Part shown: piece after piece, positions 12,059-23,094 of the stretch | How positions within the stretch are numbered: position 1 is the stretch's first letter | Layout of the letters: every line of letters starts with the position of its first letter | Assembly: GCA_950097015.1 (NCBI GenBank) | Contig: CATNEN010000001.1 | Span: 14,749,001-14,813,000 of the forward strand | Length of the DNA stretch: 64,000 nt | Origin: Macrostomum hystrix | Lineage: Eukaryota; Platyhelminthes; Macrostomidae | Direction of reading: 5' to 3' | The notes under the pieces: model-generated | Seen by the model: only the letters and a program-made list of their open reading frames with translations | Database searches by the model: none | Told to the model about the DNA's origin: nothing | Made by a program: the position numbers and the translations under genes

Positions 12059-13813
12059 ATGTCGGGCGATGACAGAAGCGACGACGATAACGAGTACGCG
12101 CAGTTCGCCGAGCTGTCGCAATACGTCACCGCCCTAGTGCTCTACCCGATTGTCTCCCTGATTGGCATGGCGGGTAGCGCGCTCTGCATTGCTGTGCTCA
12201 GCCAGAGACAGATGCTCACTAGCACCAATGTCTACCTGATAGCCCTGGCAGTGGCCGACTTGATGAAGCTGGCCAATGATTTCCTGTACTTTCCAGCCAC
12301 GCTGCTTCAGATGAGCGGCTCGCGGCGGGGTGGCGCGGTGTTCGCGCACCTGTATCCGTACGCGTTCTTCCTGTCGCAGTACACGAGCGGCTGCGCAGCC
12401 TGGCTGACGGTTGTCGTAGCCGGCGAGCGCTGCCTGATGGTGACACATCCCAACTGGAGTCGGTACACGCTGACTGTGCGGAAATCTCGGATTGTGTCAG
12501 CTGTCACCTACGCGTCTGTCATGCTAGTCACCTGGCCGTACCTATTTCGCTACGAGACTGTGTGCGATTCGGCTGAAGAGAACGTCACCTCGGTGGCGCC
12601 ATCCACAATGAGCAGCAATATCAGCAATATCAGCGACTGCACATGGAAGCCAGCGCCCAGTCGGCTTTGGTCCAACGGTCTATTCGCGACCTACTCCAAG
12701 TACTATGTGCAATTCCAGAGCTGTTTAAAGTCGATTGTCCCGCTGCTAATACTGATTGTGCTGAATGTGCGCATTGTGATGGCTGTCAGGGAGACTCGAG
12801 CCAACAAGAAGCTGGCTTCAAGGAACCGAGTGACTCTGATGCTTGTCATGGTGATTCTCTGCTACATAGTCTTCACAATGCCGGACTCTGCCCTCTCAGC
12901 CATGGGCTGGGGCTACACAGAAGTCACTTCTAACTTGCGCCGTGGCATCCGCGAAATTAGCGACCTCCTGCTAGCCGTGAACTCTTCCGTCAACTTTTTT
13001 CTTTACGTCGCTTTCAACAGGGTGTTCAGGCAGAACCTTCTGGCGCTGTGCTGCAAGTCGGCCGCGGGTCCCATCGAGGGCAGACAGCAGACAGCAGGAT
13101 TCGGGCCCTGTGGAGACGCCTGCAGCCGGTCCATCCTCGTCAGCCACAGAGCCAAGAAGCTGGCCGGAGACACGGCCTGCGGATCATCGACTGTCGCCTT
13201 TGCCGAGGAAGGACGGCAGAACAGCCACAGGAAGCACGGTGCAGGAAGCCATCGTCAACAACGATGTGAGCGGGCGAGGAGCGTCAACAGGTGCTCCAGG
13301 ACGATCACAGAGTGCGGCGTGACGTCCGCCATCACCGGAGCCACCACAGAAGGTGCCTCGGACGTCCAAGAAGTTGAAAATGACCCTCTAGCGCAAATTG
13401 AGACGCTGGAGGCCGAAGGCTCTGCGCCTGAGGAGGAAGCTGTAGGACTTCACGATAGCGAGCAGTCGTGGAACTTTCGACACGGAATGCATCAGCAGCA
13501 GCAGCCGCTGCAGTACAGCTGCAGAAACCGACGACATCGAAGCACTCACCACCTGATCTGCCAGCAGCAGAGACAGTCAGCCGGAGAGCTGCTGACGGCT
13601 CTGCTGCATCCTGATCGGACGATCTGCCCAACGGAGTCAATCGACGGATCCGAGGAGCAGCAGGAGGACGATGTTGCCATGGCAACGGCTGGTCACGTGC
13701 AAGTTGTGGTCACGCTGGTTGTGCACCACCGAGGCTGCACATCGCCAACCAACTGCGACGGTATTGAGGAAAGCGATCAAGGCGGCACGGAGACGAACCG
13801 GATCATCGAGTAA
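12059..13813 (+). CDS. Class A GPCR, FMRFamide-receptor-like, intronless
   Basis: Seven-helix plasma-membrane receptor of 584 residues in one exon. The start is the ATG at 12059 (MSGDDRSDDD); the open frame further upstream has only a TTG. TM1 is about residues 22-47, TM2 has LALAVAD-like IALAVADLM, and TM3 opens with LYPYAFF and ends GERCLMVTHP, so E-R-C replaces D-R-Y. The second extracellular loop carries NVTS and NISN glycosylation sites and two cysteines. TM6 has CYIVFTMPD, and TM7 reads LLLAVNSSVNFFLYVAF. The YP at the start of TM3 and NSSVNF in TM7 are typical of the FMRFamide/myosuppressin-like receptor group, so a neuropeptide ligand is likely (inference). The roughly 250-residue C-terminal tail is rich in Ser, Gln, His and Arg and resembles no domain I know. 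An orphan peptide receptor of a related group is the main alternative. Confidence 0.88.
   Translation: MSGDDRSDDDNEYAQFAELSQYVTALVLYPIVSLIGMAGSALCIAVLSQRQMLTSTNVYLIALAVADLMKLANDFLYFPATLLQMSGSRRGGAVFAHLYPYAFFLSQYTSGCAAWLTVVVAGERCLMVTHPNWSRYTLTVRKSRIVSAVTYASVMLVTWPYLFRYETVCDSAEENVTSVAPSTMSSNISNISDCTWKPAPSRLWSNGLFATYSKYYVQFQSCLKSIVPLLILIVLNVRIVMAVRETRANKKLASRNRVTLMLVMVILCYIVFTMPDSALSAMGWGYTEVTSNLRRGIREISDLLLAVNSSVNFFLYVAFNRVFRQNLLALCCKSAAGPIEGRQQTAGFGPCGDACSRSILVSHRAKKLAGDTACGSSTVAFAEEGRQNSHRKHGAGSHRQQRCERARSVNRCSRTITECGVTSAITGATTEGASDVQEVENDPLAQIETLEAEGSAPEEEAVGLHDSEQSWNFRHGMHQQQQPLQYSCRNRRHRSTHHLICQQQRQSAGELLTALLHPDRTICPTESIDGSEEQQEDDVAMATAGHVQVVVTLVVHHRGCTSPTNCDGIEESDQGGTETNRIIE
13673..13686. 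other. X-box-like palindrome inside the GPCR coding tail
   Basis: GTTGCCATGGCAAC matches the RFX X-box consensus and is palindromic. It lies in the coding sequence (codons for VAMAT) near the 3' end of the GPCR. In this position it may be fortuitous. It is recorded because a second perfect X-box occurs upstream of the coiled-coil gene. Confidence 0.3.
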
Positions 13814-14390
13814 CAAATTAGTATAAAGACTAGCAAATTTAGCCCCCCTCTTGGAGTCAAAAACCTAACGAATCGTCTTATTTTTTTGTTGCTATAACTG
13901 CAAATAATTGAAAGTTTATGATAGATAATCATCATAAGGCTTTGTCTTCTTGTGTGCATTGTTGTCTTTGTTGTCTTTCGCGCTTAAAAAACATCAAGAC
14001 CGGTTTTAATTTCTTAAAATCATTGCGGCTTTAAGTGCGCATTGTGCGTTAGCTTTCATTAACTGCCAAACTGCGGACCCATTAGAACTCAATTGTGGCT
14101 CTCCAAATACCTAAGAGCTTCTAGCTATGCGAACCAATTTATTTTAGTCTGAAAAAATGTAAACAAAAGGCTTTCTACCTGAATCGCAGCCAATCTATAG
14201 TAGAGGTTTTTAGCTTAGCAAAAAGATTTTTTTGAGCCTTAATTAGGAAAAGTACTGCTCGACGCAAGCACCTTTAGACAATAGATCCCTTACAATAGAT
14301 CAGCCATCCGGGACTAAGCCAAAAAATTACGAGTTTTTTACGAGAAGCAAAAGGCTTTCGATGACAAAGTCTAATTTAAAGCGATGAACC
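13814..14390. other. 3' flank of the GPCR gene, no gene seen
   Basis: AT-rich sequence between the GPCR stop and the first polypyrimidine array. It presumably contains the GPCR 3' untranslated region. I find no clear AATAAA signal close to the stop and no other feature. Confidence 0.5.
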
Positions 14391-14394
14391 CGAA

Positions 14395-15735
14395 TCTCTT
14401 CATTATCTCATTCTCTCTTAACGTTCTCTCAATTCCCATTATCTCTTCCCATATACTATATTCATATTCTCTCGATTCTCATTCTCTCTCTTTCAATTCT
14501 CTCTTCCCATTCTTTCTTCCCATTCTCTCTATTCCCATTCTCTCTCTTTCCATTCTCTCTATTCCCATTCTCTCTATTCCCATTCTGCCTTTCCATTCTC
14601 TCTCTTCCCATTCTCTCTTCCCATTCTTTCTTCCCATTCTGTCTATTCCCATTCTCTCTCTTTCCATTCTCTCTTTCCATTCTCTACTCCCATTCTCTCT
14701 ATTCCCACTCTCTCTATTCCCATTCTCTCTTCCCATTCTCTCTTCCCATTCTCTCTCTTCCCATTCTCTCTCTTCCCATTCTCTCTTCCCATTCTGTCTA
14801 TTCCCATTCTCTCTCTTTCCATTCTCTCTCTTCCCATTCTCTACTCCCATTCTCTCTCTTCCCATTCTCTCTATTCCCATTCTCTCTATTCCCATTCTCT
14901 CTATTCCCATTCTGCCTTTCCATTCTCTCTCTTCCCATTCTCTCTTCCCATTCTTTCTTCCCATTCTGTCTATTCCCATTCTCTCTCTTTCCATTCTCTC
15001 TTTCCATTCTCTACTCCCATTCTCTCTATTCCCACTCTCTCTATTCCCATTCTCTCTATTCCCATTCTGCCTTTCCATTCTCTCTCTTCCCATTCTCTCT
15101 TCCCATTCTCTCTTCCCATTCTCTCTCTTTCCATTCTCTCTCTTCCCATTCTCTCTTCCCATTCTGTCTATTCCCATTCTCTCTCTTTCCATTCTCTCTC
15201 TTCCCATTCTCTACTCCCATTCTCTCTCTTCCCATTCTCTCTATTCCCATTCTCTCTATTCCCATTCTCTCTATTCCCATTCTGCCTTTCCATTCTCTCT
15301 CTTCCCATTCTCTCTTCCCATTCTGTCTATTCCCATTCTCTCTCTTTCCATTCTCTCTCTTCCCATTCTCTACTCCCATTCTCTCTCTTCCCATTCTCTC
15401 TATTCCCATTCTCTCTATTCCCATTCTCTCTATTCCCATTCTGCCTTTCCATTCTCTCTCTTCCCATTCTCTCTTCCCATTCTTTCTTCCCATTCTGTCT
15501 ATTCCCATTCTCTCTCTTTCCATTCTCTCTTTCCATTCTCTACTCCCATTCTCTCTATTCCCACTCTCTCTATTCCCATTCTCTCTATTCCCATTCTGCC
15601 TTTCCATTCTCTCTCTTCCCATTCTCTCTTCCCATTCTCTCTTCCCATTCTCTCTCTTTCCATTCTCTCTCTTCCCATTCTCTCTTCCCATTCTGTCTAT
15701 TTCCATTCTCTATTCCCATGCTCTATTCACATTTT
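14395..15735 (+). repeat. Polypyrimidine minisatellite, block 1
   Basis: Tandem 15-17 bp units such as TCTCTCTATTCCCATTC and CTCTCTTCCCATTC. Several blocks of 200 bp or more recur almost unchanged, so the array has higher-order structure. The + strand is almost purely pyrimidine apart from the A residues in CCATTC. ORFs on both strands are repeat artefacts. Confidence 0.93.
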
Positions 15736-15815
15736 CTCTCTAACAAGCAAGGAAGCAGTAAGGTAAATAAATAGGATCATTCTCTTCTTGTTGTTTCAGT
15801 GGTTAAAATGGCTCT
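15731..15815 (+). repeat. Unique flank duplicated at 17778, copy 1
   Basis: An 80-bp non-repetitive segment beginning TTTTCTCTCTAACAAGCAAG and ending GTTTCAGTGGTTAAAATGGC. It interrupts the polypyrimidine array and recurs with very few changes at 17778-17857. The pair shows that an array plus its 3' flank was duplicated as one unit of about 2.05 kb. Confidence 0.85.
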
Positions 15816-15819
15816 ATTC

Positions 15820-17785
15820 TCTCTCTTCCCATTCTCACTATTCCCATTCTCTCTATTCCCATTCTCTCTATTCCCATTCTCTCTATTCCCATTCTCTCTA
15901 TTCCCATTCTCTCTATTCCCATTCTCGCTATTCCCATTCTCTCTCTTCCCATTCTTGTTATTTCCATTCTATCTCTACTCATTCTCTCTATTCCCATTCT
16001 CTCTATTCCCATTCTCTTTATTCCCATTCTCTCTCTTTCCATTTTTTCCACTTTCTTCCCATTCTCTCTATTCCCATTCTCTCTATTCCCATTCTCGCTA
16101 TTCCCATTCTCTCTCCTTCCATTCTCTCTCTTCCCATTCTCTCTTCCCATTCTTTCTTCCCATTCTGTCTATTCCCATTCTCTCTCTTTCCATTCTCTCT
16201 TTCCATTCTCTCTCTTCCCATTCTCTCTTCCCATTCTCTCTTCCCATTCTCTCTCTTTCCATTCTCTCTCTTCCCATTCTCTCTTCCCATTCTGTCTATT
16301 CCCATTCTCTCTCTTTCCATTCTCTCTCTTCCCATTCTCTACTCCCATTCTCTCTCTTCCCATTCTCTCTATTCCCATTCTCTCTATTCCCATTCTCTCT
16401 ATTCCCATTCTGCCTTTCCATTCTCTCTCTTCCCATTCTCTCTTCCCATTCTTTCTTCCCATTCTGTCTATTCCCATTCTCTCTCTTTCCATTCTCTCTT
16501 TCCATTCTCTACTCCCATTCTCTCTATTCCCACTCTCTCTATTCCCATTCTCTCTATTCCCATTCTGCCTTTCCATTCTCTCTCTTCCCATTCTCTCTTC
16601 CCATTCTCTCTTCCCATTCTCTCTCTTCCCATTCTCTCTCTTTCCATTCTCTCTCTTCCCATTCTCTCTCTTCCTATTCTCTCTATTCCCATTCTCTCTA
16701 TTCCCATTCTCTCTATTCCCATTCTCTCTATTCCCATTCTCTCTATTCCCATTCTCGCTATTCCCATTCTCTCTCCTTCCATTCTCTCTCTTCCCATTCT
16801 CTCTTCCCATTCTCTCTCTTCCCATTCTCTCTTCCTATTCTCTCTTCCCATTCTCTCTTCCCATTCTCTCTTCCTATTCTCTATTCCCATTCTGCCTTTC
16901 CATTCTCTCTCTTCCCATTCTCTCTTCCCATTCTCTCTTCCCATTCTCCCTCTTTCCATTCTCTCTCTTCCCATATTTCTTCCCATTCTGTCTATTCCCA
17001 TTCTCTCTCTTTCCATTCTCTCTCTTCCCATTCTCTACTCCCATTCTCTCTCTTCCCATTCTCTCTCTTCCCATTCTTGCTATTTCCATTCTATCTCTAC
17101 TCATTCTCTCTATTCCCATTCTCTACTCCCATTCTCTCTATTCCCATTCTCTCTATTCCCATTCTCCTTATTCCCATTCTCTCTCTTTCCATTTTTTCCA
17201 CTTTCTTCCCATTCTCTCTATTCCCATTCTCGCTATTCCCATTCTCTCTCCTTCCATTCTCTCTCTTCCCATTCTCTCTTCCCATTCTCTCTCTTCCCAT
17301 TCTCTCTTCCTATTCTCTCTTCCCATTCTCTCTTCCCATTCTCTCTTCCTATTCTCTCTTCCCATTCTCTCTTCCTATTCTCTCTTCCCATTCTCTCTTC
17401 CCATTCTCTCTCTTCCCATTCTCTCTCTTCCCATTCTCTCTTCTCATTCTGTCTATTCCCATTCTCTCTTCCCATTCTCTCTTCCCATTCTCTCTCTTCC
17501 CATTCTCTCTTTCCATTCTCTCTCTTCCCATTCTCTCTTCCCATTCTCTCTCTTCCCATTCTCTCTTCCCATTCTCTCTCTTCCCATTCTCTCTTCCCAT
17601 TCTGTCTATTCCCATTCTCTCTTCCCATTCTCTCTTCCCATTCTCTCTCTTCCCATTCTCTCTTCCCATTCTCTCTCTTCCCATTCTCTCTCTTCCCATT
17701 CTCTATTCCCATTCTCTATTCCTATTCTCTATTCCCATTCTCTCTATTCCCATTCTCTATTCCCATTCTATATTCCCATTTTCTC
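15820..17785 (+). repeat. Polypyrimidine minisatellite, block 2
   Basis: Continuation of the 15-17 bp TCTCTCTATTCCCATTC family after the duplicated flank. Variants such as TTCCATTTTTTCCACTTTC and CTTGTTATTTCCATTCTATC recur within the block, marking internal segmental duplications. Confidence 0.93.
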
Positions 17786-17857
17786 TCTAACAAGCAAGGA
17801 AGCAGTAAAGTAAATAAATAGGATCATTCTCTTCTTGTTGTTTCAGTGGTTAAAATG
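17778..17857 (+). repeat. Unique flank, copy 2
   Basis: Second copy of the 80-bp segment at 15731-15815, again ending TTGTTGTTTCAGTGGTTAAAATGGC in two pieces, after which the sequences diverge. It contains an excellent 3' splice site (TTGTTGTTTCAG) eight bases before an ATG with A at -3 and G at +4. The frame from that ATG closes after 28 codons, so I do not call a gene. Confidence 0.8.
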
Positions 17858-18430
17858 GCAATCTGGAAAAGGATACACTTGATCAGATTTTTAAATCCCC
17901 TCGTTGCTATTGCGAAGGCAAAAGCAAGAATTGATCGCTGAGAATATCAAATTTATTTATTGCTGAAATCAGTTAGGATTCCAAATATGGACTGTGTTGT
18001 TAATATCGAGTTGAAGGCAGTATTAAAAATGATGCAGAATATTTTGCAAGACTATAAAATTCCGCTTGGATTCAAGGGCAGAAGCTTGATTGAAAAATGT
18101 TCCAGATGTAAATTCGATGTCGCAGGAAATTGCCTGGTTGCAGTAGTCCAATTGTGTGCGATAATTAAAAGCATGGGCATTGTTCGATAGGTAGAAAAAG
18201 TCACATTTTTTCTCCCAAGACAAGAAATTAAAGATTCACTTTTTTACGTGTTGCATTTCTGACTGGCAGACACATCATCTGCAGGGCAGTGGTCTGATAA
18301 AAATGTTCAACAACTATTCATGCGTATAACAGTTCTGGATAAAGCAAAATTCTTGTCTTCTAATTCGTAGTACCTTGAACTACTTCGATATAGACTCCTA
18401 GAATCCTTGTGTCGTGACAATAATCCACAT
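17858..18430. other. Unique AT-rich sequence, no gene supported
   Basis: Non-repetitive sequence between two arrays. It contains an ORF of 76 codons ending at 18190 (with ...VQLCAIIKSMG near its end) that lacks an ATG start at its listed beginning and has no recognisable motif. I see nothing else. Confidence 0.5.
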
Positions 18431-18434
18431 TCCT

Positions 18435-18920
18435 AGAATCCCGATTCATAAAAATCCCTATTCTTAGAATCCAATCCTAGAATCCCGATTCCTAGAATCC
18501 CGATTCCTAGAATCCCGATTCCTAGAATCCCGATTCCTAGAATCCCGATTCCTAGAATCCCGATTCCTAGAATCCCGATTCCTAGAATCCCGATTCCTAG
18601 AATCCCGATTCCTAGAATCCCGATTCCTAGAATCCCGATTCCTAGAATCCCGATTCCTAGAATCCCAATTCCTAGAATCCCGATTCCTAGAATCACGATT
18701 CCTAGAATCCCGATTCTTAGAATCCCGATTCCTAGAATCCCGATTCCTAGAATCCCGATTCCTAGAATCCCGATTCCTAGAATCCCGATTCCTAGAATCC
18801 CGATTCCTAGAATCCCGATTCCTAGAATCCCGATTCTTAGAATCCCGATTCCTAGAATCCCGATTCTTAGAATCCCGATTCCTAGAATCCCAATTCCTTG
18901 AATCCCAATTCCTACGATTT
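18435..18920 (+). repeat. 15-bp minisatellite GATTCCTAGAATCCC
   Basis: About thirty copies of GATTCCTAGAATCCC, among the most homogeneous arrays of the window, with occasional C-to-T and G-to-A changes. The unit contains the palindrome GATTCCTAGAATC, so either strand can form a small hairpin in every copy. Decayed relatives (AATCCCAAT, AATCCTAATT) continue to about 19180. Confidence 0.95.
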
Positions 18921-19550
18921 TTTTCAACTGCTCTTTTAAACCTGAATTCCTTAAATCTATATTTCTCGAATCCTGAAAATATTAGTCCCAATCCGTGTAA
19001 CTTTGTAGTTTTCCGTTTGTTCAATAAAAAAATCTGAAATTCTATATACAATGCCATTTTTAAATGCCAATTATTAGATACAATCCCAGCCTCATTAAAT
19101 CAGAATCCCAATCCCTTGAATCTCAGTCCTTGAAATCCTAATTGGGCAAATCCTTGCTAGAATTCCCAATAGTCATAATCTCAATTCTCAGAAGACATTA
19201 AATTAATGAAAATGCTGTTTAGCTGAGAATGTCATACTGGAGTGCAGGAGCATACTATGTACATAAAATATTCTCGTAGCAGAATTGTCAGCAATTTCAT
19301 GCCAGTCGTCAGTAAAATATCCCATATTCTCATTCCAATTAATCCCTTTCTAGCACAGTTGAGGGAGATATCGGCGCAAGTGCCCATGAGGATTAAACTG
19401 TGCTGCAGAAACTAAATCGAATGGGGATAAAAATAGGTTTGCTTGGAGAACTCTGCGACTCGCTGAACTTCAACTAATTATGGCTGGTTAATGATGAAAT
19501 TCAACTCAGATTGGATTTCTGTGCCCTTTATGCCTGTCTTCTACTCATCT
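18921..19550. other. Decayed repeat edge and unique sequence
   Basis: Scattered AATCC/GATT words to about 19180, which look like eroded copies of the preceding array, followed by unique AT-rich sequence with no gene visible. Confidence 0.5.
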
Positions 19551-19554
19551 GCCT

Positions 19555-20075
19555 GTCCATTTATCAATCTATCAACATGTCTATTCAGTTATCAATCTAT
19601 CAATCATACACATATCTCGACTATCAAGAGTTCATTGATTCATCTGTCAATGAATCTGTTTATAAATCTACGAGTTTATAGGGGCCAACCTGACAATCAA
19701 TCAATAAATCAATAAATCAGTCTGTCAGTCAATCAATCAATCAACCAGATAGTCAATCGGTCAATCAATCGATCAACCAACCAATCAGTCAATCAATCAG
19801 TCAGTCATTCAATCAACCAGATAGTCAATCGGTCAATCAATCAGTCAGTCATTCAATCAACCAATCAATCAATCAGATTGACAGTCAATCAATCAGATAG
19901 ACAGTCAATCAATCAGATATACAATCAATCAATCAATCAATCAGATAGACAGTCGATCAATCAATCATCAATCAGATTGACAGTCAATCAATCAAACAAT
20001 CAGATATACAATCAATCAATCAATCAATCAGATAGACAGTCAATCAATCAATCAAACAGTCAACAGTCATCAATT
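19555..20075 (+). repeat. (CAAT)-type array, CAATCAATCAGT/CAGATAGACAGT
   Basis: A tetranucleotide-based array of CAAT, CAGT and CAGATAGACAGT words. Blocks such as CAATCAATCAGATAGACAGT recur. Borders are gradual on the left and fairly sharp on the right. Confidence 0.88.
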
Positions 20076-20710
20076 CACTCATCGCCAGTACTTTTCTCTG
20101 ATAGCAAACAAAATAGGCTTTGATAAAAGAGAAGTTTCACAATAATCAATCAGATTGGTGAAATTGAATTTAGCCCGATTCACTTGCTAGCTGAGAGTGC
20201 TGTACTCTAGTTAATGAGCTATTTGTCTCTCTAACCATAAAAGTGGTCGCTGCAGTTGGCTTCAGCCCCGTCAAAAGTTACGATTTCCCGCAGACAAGCT
20301 TTTTGAATCATACAAAAAATATGATCAATTTATGACTTATATTGCCTAGATACGCAGTCCAGCGTCGGCAGCATCAGTGTTAGCTTATCGCCAGCTGCTG
20401 CTAATATGCCAAGTACAAACACCGTGTTATTCTACTAGAAGACAATGAAGAATAACTGCAAAGCCTGTGTTTTCCCCAAAAAGAACCCAGATCTAGACGC
20501 TTTTAGCGATCCATAACCGGACAGATTATGATTGACAGCTTCGGTCGAGCAGTATTATTTTACGCACAAAAAATCGTTCCTATCTATGCTTTTCGTTCTA
20601 GCAATCCAGTCTGTGTGAGGACGTTAAAACATTTCTTTAATTCCCAACCTGCTAAATAGAAATTCATTCCTGCAAAATCTGGGAGGTAATTTACTTAAAG
20701 AAACTAAGCA
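20076..20710. other. Unique spacer, no gene seen
   Basis: Non-repetitive sequence between the CAAT array and the polypurine array. No exon or RNA gene could be supported. Confidence 0.5.
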
Positions 20711-20714
20711 GAGA

Positions 20715-22510
20715 AAATAGGAAGAGAGAATGAGAAAAGAGAATGGTAATAGAGAATGGGAAGAGAGAGAATGGAAAGAGAATGGGAAGAGAGAGAATGG
20801 AAAGAGAGAATGGGAAGAGAGAATGGGAAGAGAGAGAATGGAAAGAGAATGGGAAGAGAGAGAATGGAAAGAGAGAATGGGAAGAGAGAATGGGAAGAGA
20901 GAGAATGGAAAGAGAGAATGGGAAGAGAGAATTGGAAGAGAGAATGGAAAGAGAGAATGGGAAGAGAGAATGGAAAGAGAGAATGGAAAGAGAGAATGGG
21001 AAGAGAGAATGGGAAGAGAGAATGGAAAGAGAGAATGGAAAGAGAGAATGGGAAGAGAGAATGGGAAGAGAGAATGGAAAGGCAGAATGGGAATAGAGAA
21101 TGGGAATAGAGAACGGGAAGAGAGAGAATGGAAAGAGAGAATGGGAATAGAGAACGGGAAGAGAGAGAATGGAAAGAGAGAATGGGAAGAGAGAGAATGG
21201 GAAGAGAGAGAATGGGAAGAGAGAGAATGGGAAGAGAGAGAATGGGAAGAGAGAATGGGAAGAGAGAGAATGGGAAGAGAGAGAATGGGAAGAGAGAGAA
21301 TGGGAAGAGAGAGAATGGGAAGAGAGAGAATGGAAAGATAGAATGGGAAGAGAGAGAATGGGAAGAGAGAGAATGGGAAGAGAGAGAATGGGAAGAGAGA
21401 ATAGGAAGAGAGAGAATGGGAAGAGAGAGAATGGGAAGAGAGAGAATGGGAAGAGAGAGAATGGGAAGAGAGAATGGGAAGAGAGAATGGGAAGAGAGAG
21501 AATGGGAAGAGAGAGAATGGGAAGAGAGAGAATGGGAAGAGAGAGAATGGGAATAGAGAGAATAGGAAGAGAGAGGATGGAAAGAGAGAGAATTGGAAGA
21601 GAGAGAATGGGAAGAGAGAATGGGAAGAGAGAGAATGGGAATAGAGAGAATAGGAAGAGAGAGGATGGAAAGAGAGAGAATTGGAAGAGAGAGAACGGTA
21701 AGAGAGAGAATGGGAATAGAGAGGAAGGGAAAAAGAGAATGGGAAGAGAGAGAATGGAAAGAGAGAATGGGAAGAGAGAGAATGGGAAGAGAGAGAATGG
21801 GAAGAGAGAGAATGGGAATAGAGAGAATAGGAAGAGAGAGGATGGAAAGAGAGACAATTGGAAGAGAGAGAATTGGAAGAGAGAATGGGAAGAGAGAGAA
21901 TGGGAATAGAGAGAATAGGAAGAGAGAGGATGGAAAGAGAGAGAATTGGAAGAGAGAGAACGGTAAGAGAGAGAATGGGAATAGAGAGAATAGGAAGAGA
22001 GAGGATGGAAAGAGAGAATGGGAAGAGAGAGAATGGGAAGAGAGAGAATGGGAAGAGAGAATGGGAAGAGAGAGAATGGGAAGAGAGAGAATAGGAAGAG
22101 AGAGGATGGAAAGAGAGAGAATTGGAAGAGAGAGAACGGTAAGAGAGAGAATGGGAATAGAGAGGAAGGGAAAAAGAGAATGGGAAGAGAGAATATGGGG
22201 AGAGAGGAGAATGGGAAGAGAGAATGGGAAGAGAGAGAATGGGAAGAGAGAGAATGGGAAGAGAGAGAATGGGAATAGAGAGAATGGGAAGAGAGAGAAT
22301 GGGAAGAGAGAGAATGGGAAGAGAGAGAATGGGAAGAGAGAAGAGAAAAGTAATAGGAAGAGAGAGGATGGAAAGAGAGAGAATAGGAAGAGAGAGAACG
22401 GTAAGAGAGAGAATGGGAATAGAGAGGAAGGGAAAAAGAGAATGGGAAGAGAGAGAATATGAAGAGGCAATGGGAAGAGAGAATATGGGGAGAGAGGAGA
22501 ATGGGAGAAT
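20715..22510 (+). repeat. Polypurine minisatellite GGGAAGAGAGAGAAT (inverted relative of the 14-17 kb arrays)
   Basis: Units of 13 and 15 bp, GGGAAGAGAGAAT and GGGAAGAGAGAGAAT, with variants GGAAAGAG and GGGAATAGAG. The unit is the exact reverse complement of the commonest unit in the 14.4-17.8 kb arrays. Blocks containing AGAGGATGGAAAGAGAGAGA recur, showing higher-order duplication. Confidence 0.94.
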
Positions 22511-22519
22511 GATGAATGG

Positions 22520-23090
22520 GCTGGGTTTATCCGGATAAAAAAGCTAGCTCCAGTTTAGCATGAAATCGGGAATGCGAGGTTAAGCACTGGTTAGTGAAAT
22601 TAGCATGCATTCTGTAGTTTTTTGCAGCAGCTGGGTTAGCTTGGTATTTACAATCAGAACATTTGTGTCTGCATGCAGATAATTTAAGCGAGCAACAATT
22701 TTATTTGACTAATAAAATATTTGACTGAAAAGGGAAATTAATTTGATGCCAAATTACAACTGACAGACAGGACAGATCGGATGCAAAAGCTTTTGTTAGA
22801 CAGACATTGGCCACAAAGACATGTATTGTACGCAAAGACAAGCCTAAACTCATACCTGACTAGGTAAGTGTTATTGCCTAGACCAACAGCTGCTTGGCTA
22901 CCAATGGACAGGGATTCAACTAGTGCGGGCAGTTAAAGAAGCATTTTCAGCAGTGGCAGCAGCAAAGTACTGTTAGATAAAATTGGCTTTTAAATGTTTT
23001 CCTACCTATTGTTCTTTTCACACTCACTCAAGTACTTAAACTTGAGCCACTTCCCGTAAAGTACACTTGACATTTTGCAATAAAAATTAG
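22520..23090. other. Unique AT-rich spacer
   Basis: Non-repetitive sequence between two arrays. I see no gene, RNA or mobile element. Confidence 0.5.
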
Positions 23091-23094
23091 CCAC

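Noticed and set aside
14384-17821. Long Ser/His/Leu-rich and, on the minus strand, Arg/Glu/Asn/Gly-rich ORFs
   Set aside because: Products of the 15-17 bp TCTCTCTATTCCCATTC array read in several frames at once; the array is intergenic and both strands are open together.
17960-18190. Possible 76-residue gene
   Set aside because: No ATG at the start of the frame, no recognisable motif and AT-rich intergenic setting between arrays.
18435-18920. CRISPR array
   Set aside because: Head-to-tail repeats with no unique spacers, in a eukaryotic genome context, with no cas genes.
20691-22538. ORFs of 200-588 residues on both strands
   Set aside because: Same explanation as above for the inverted polypurine array.
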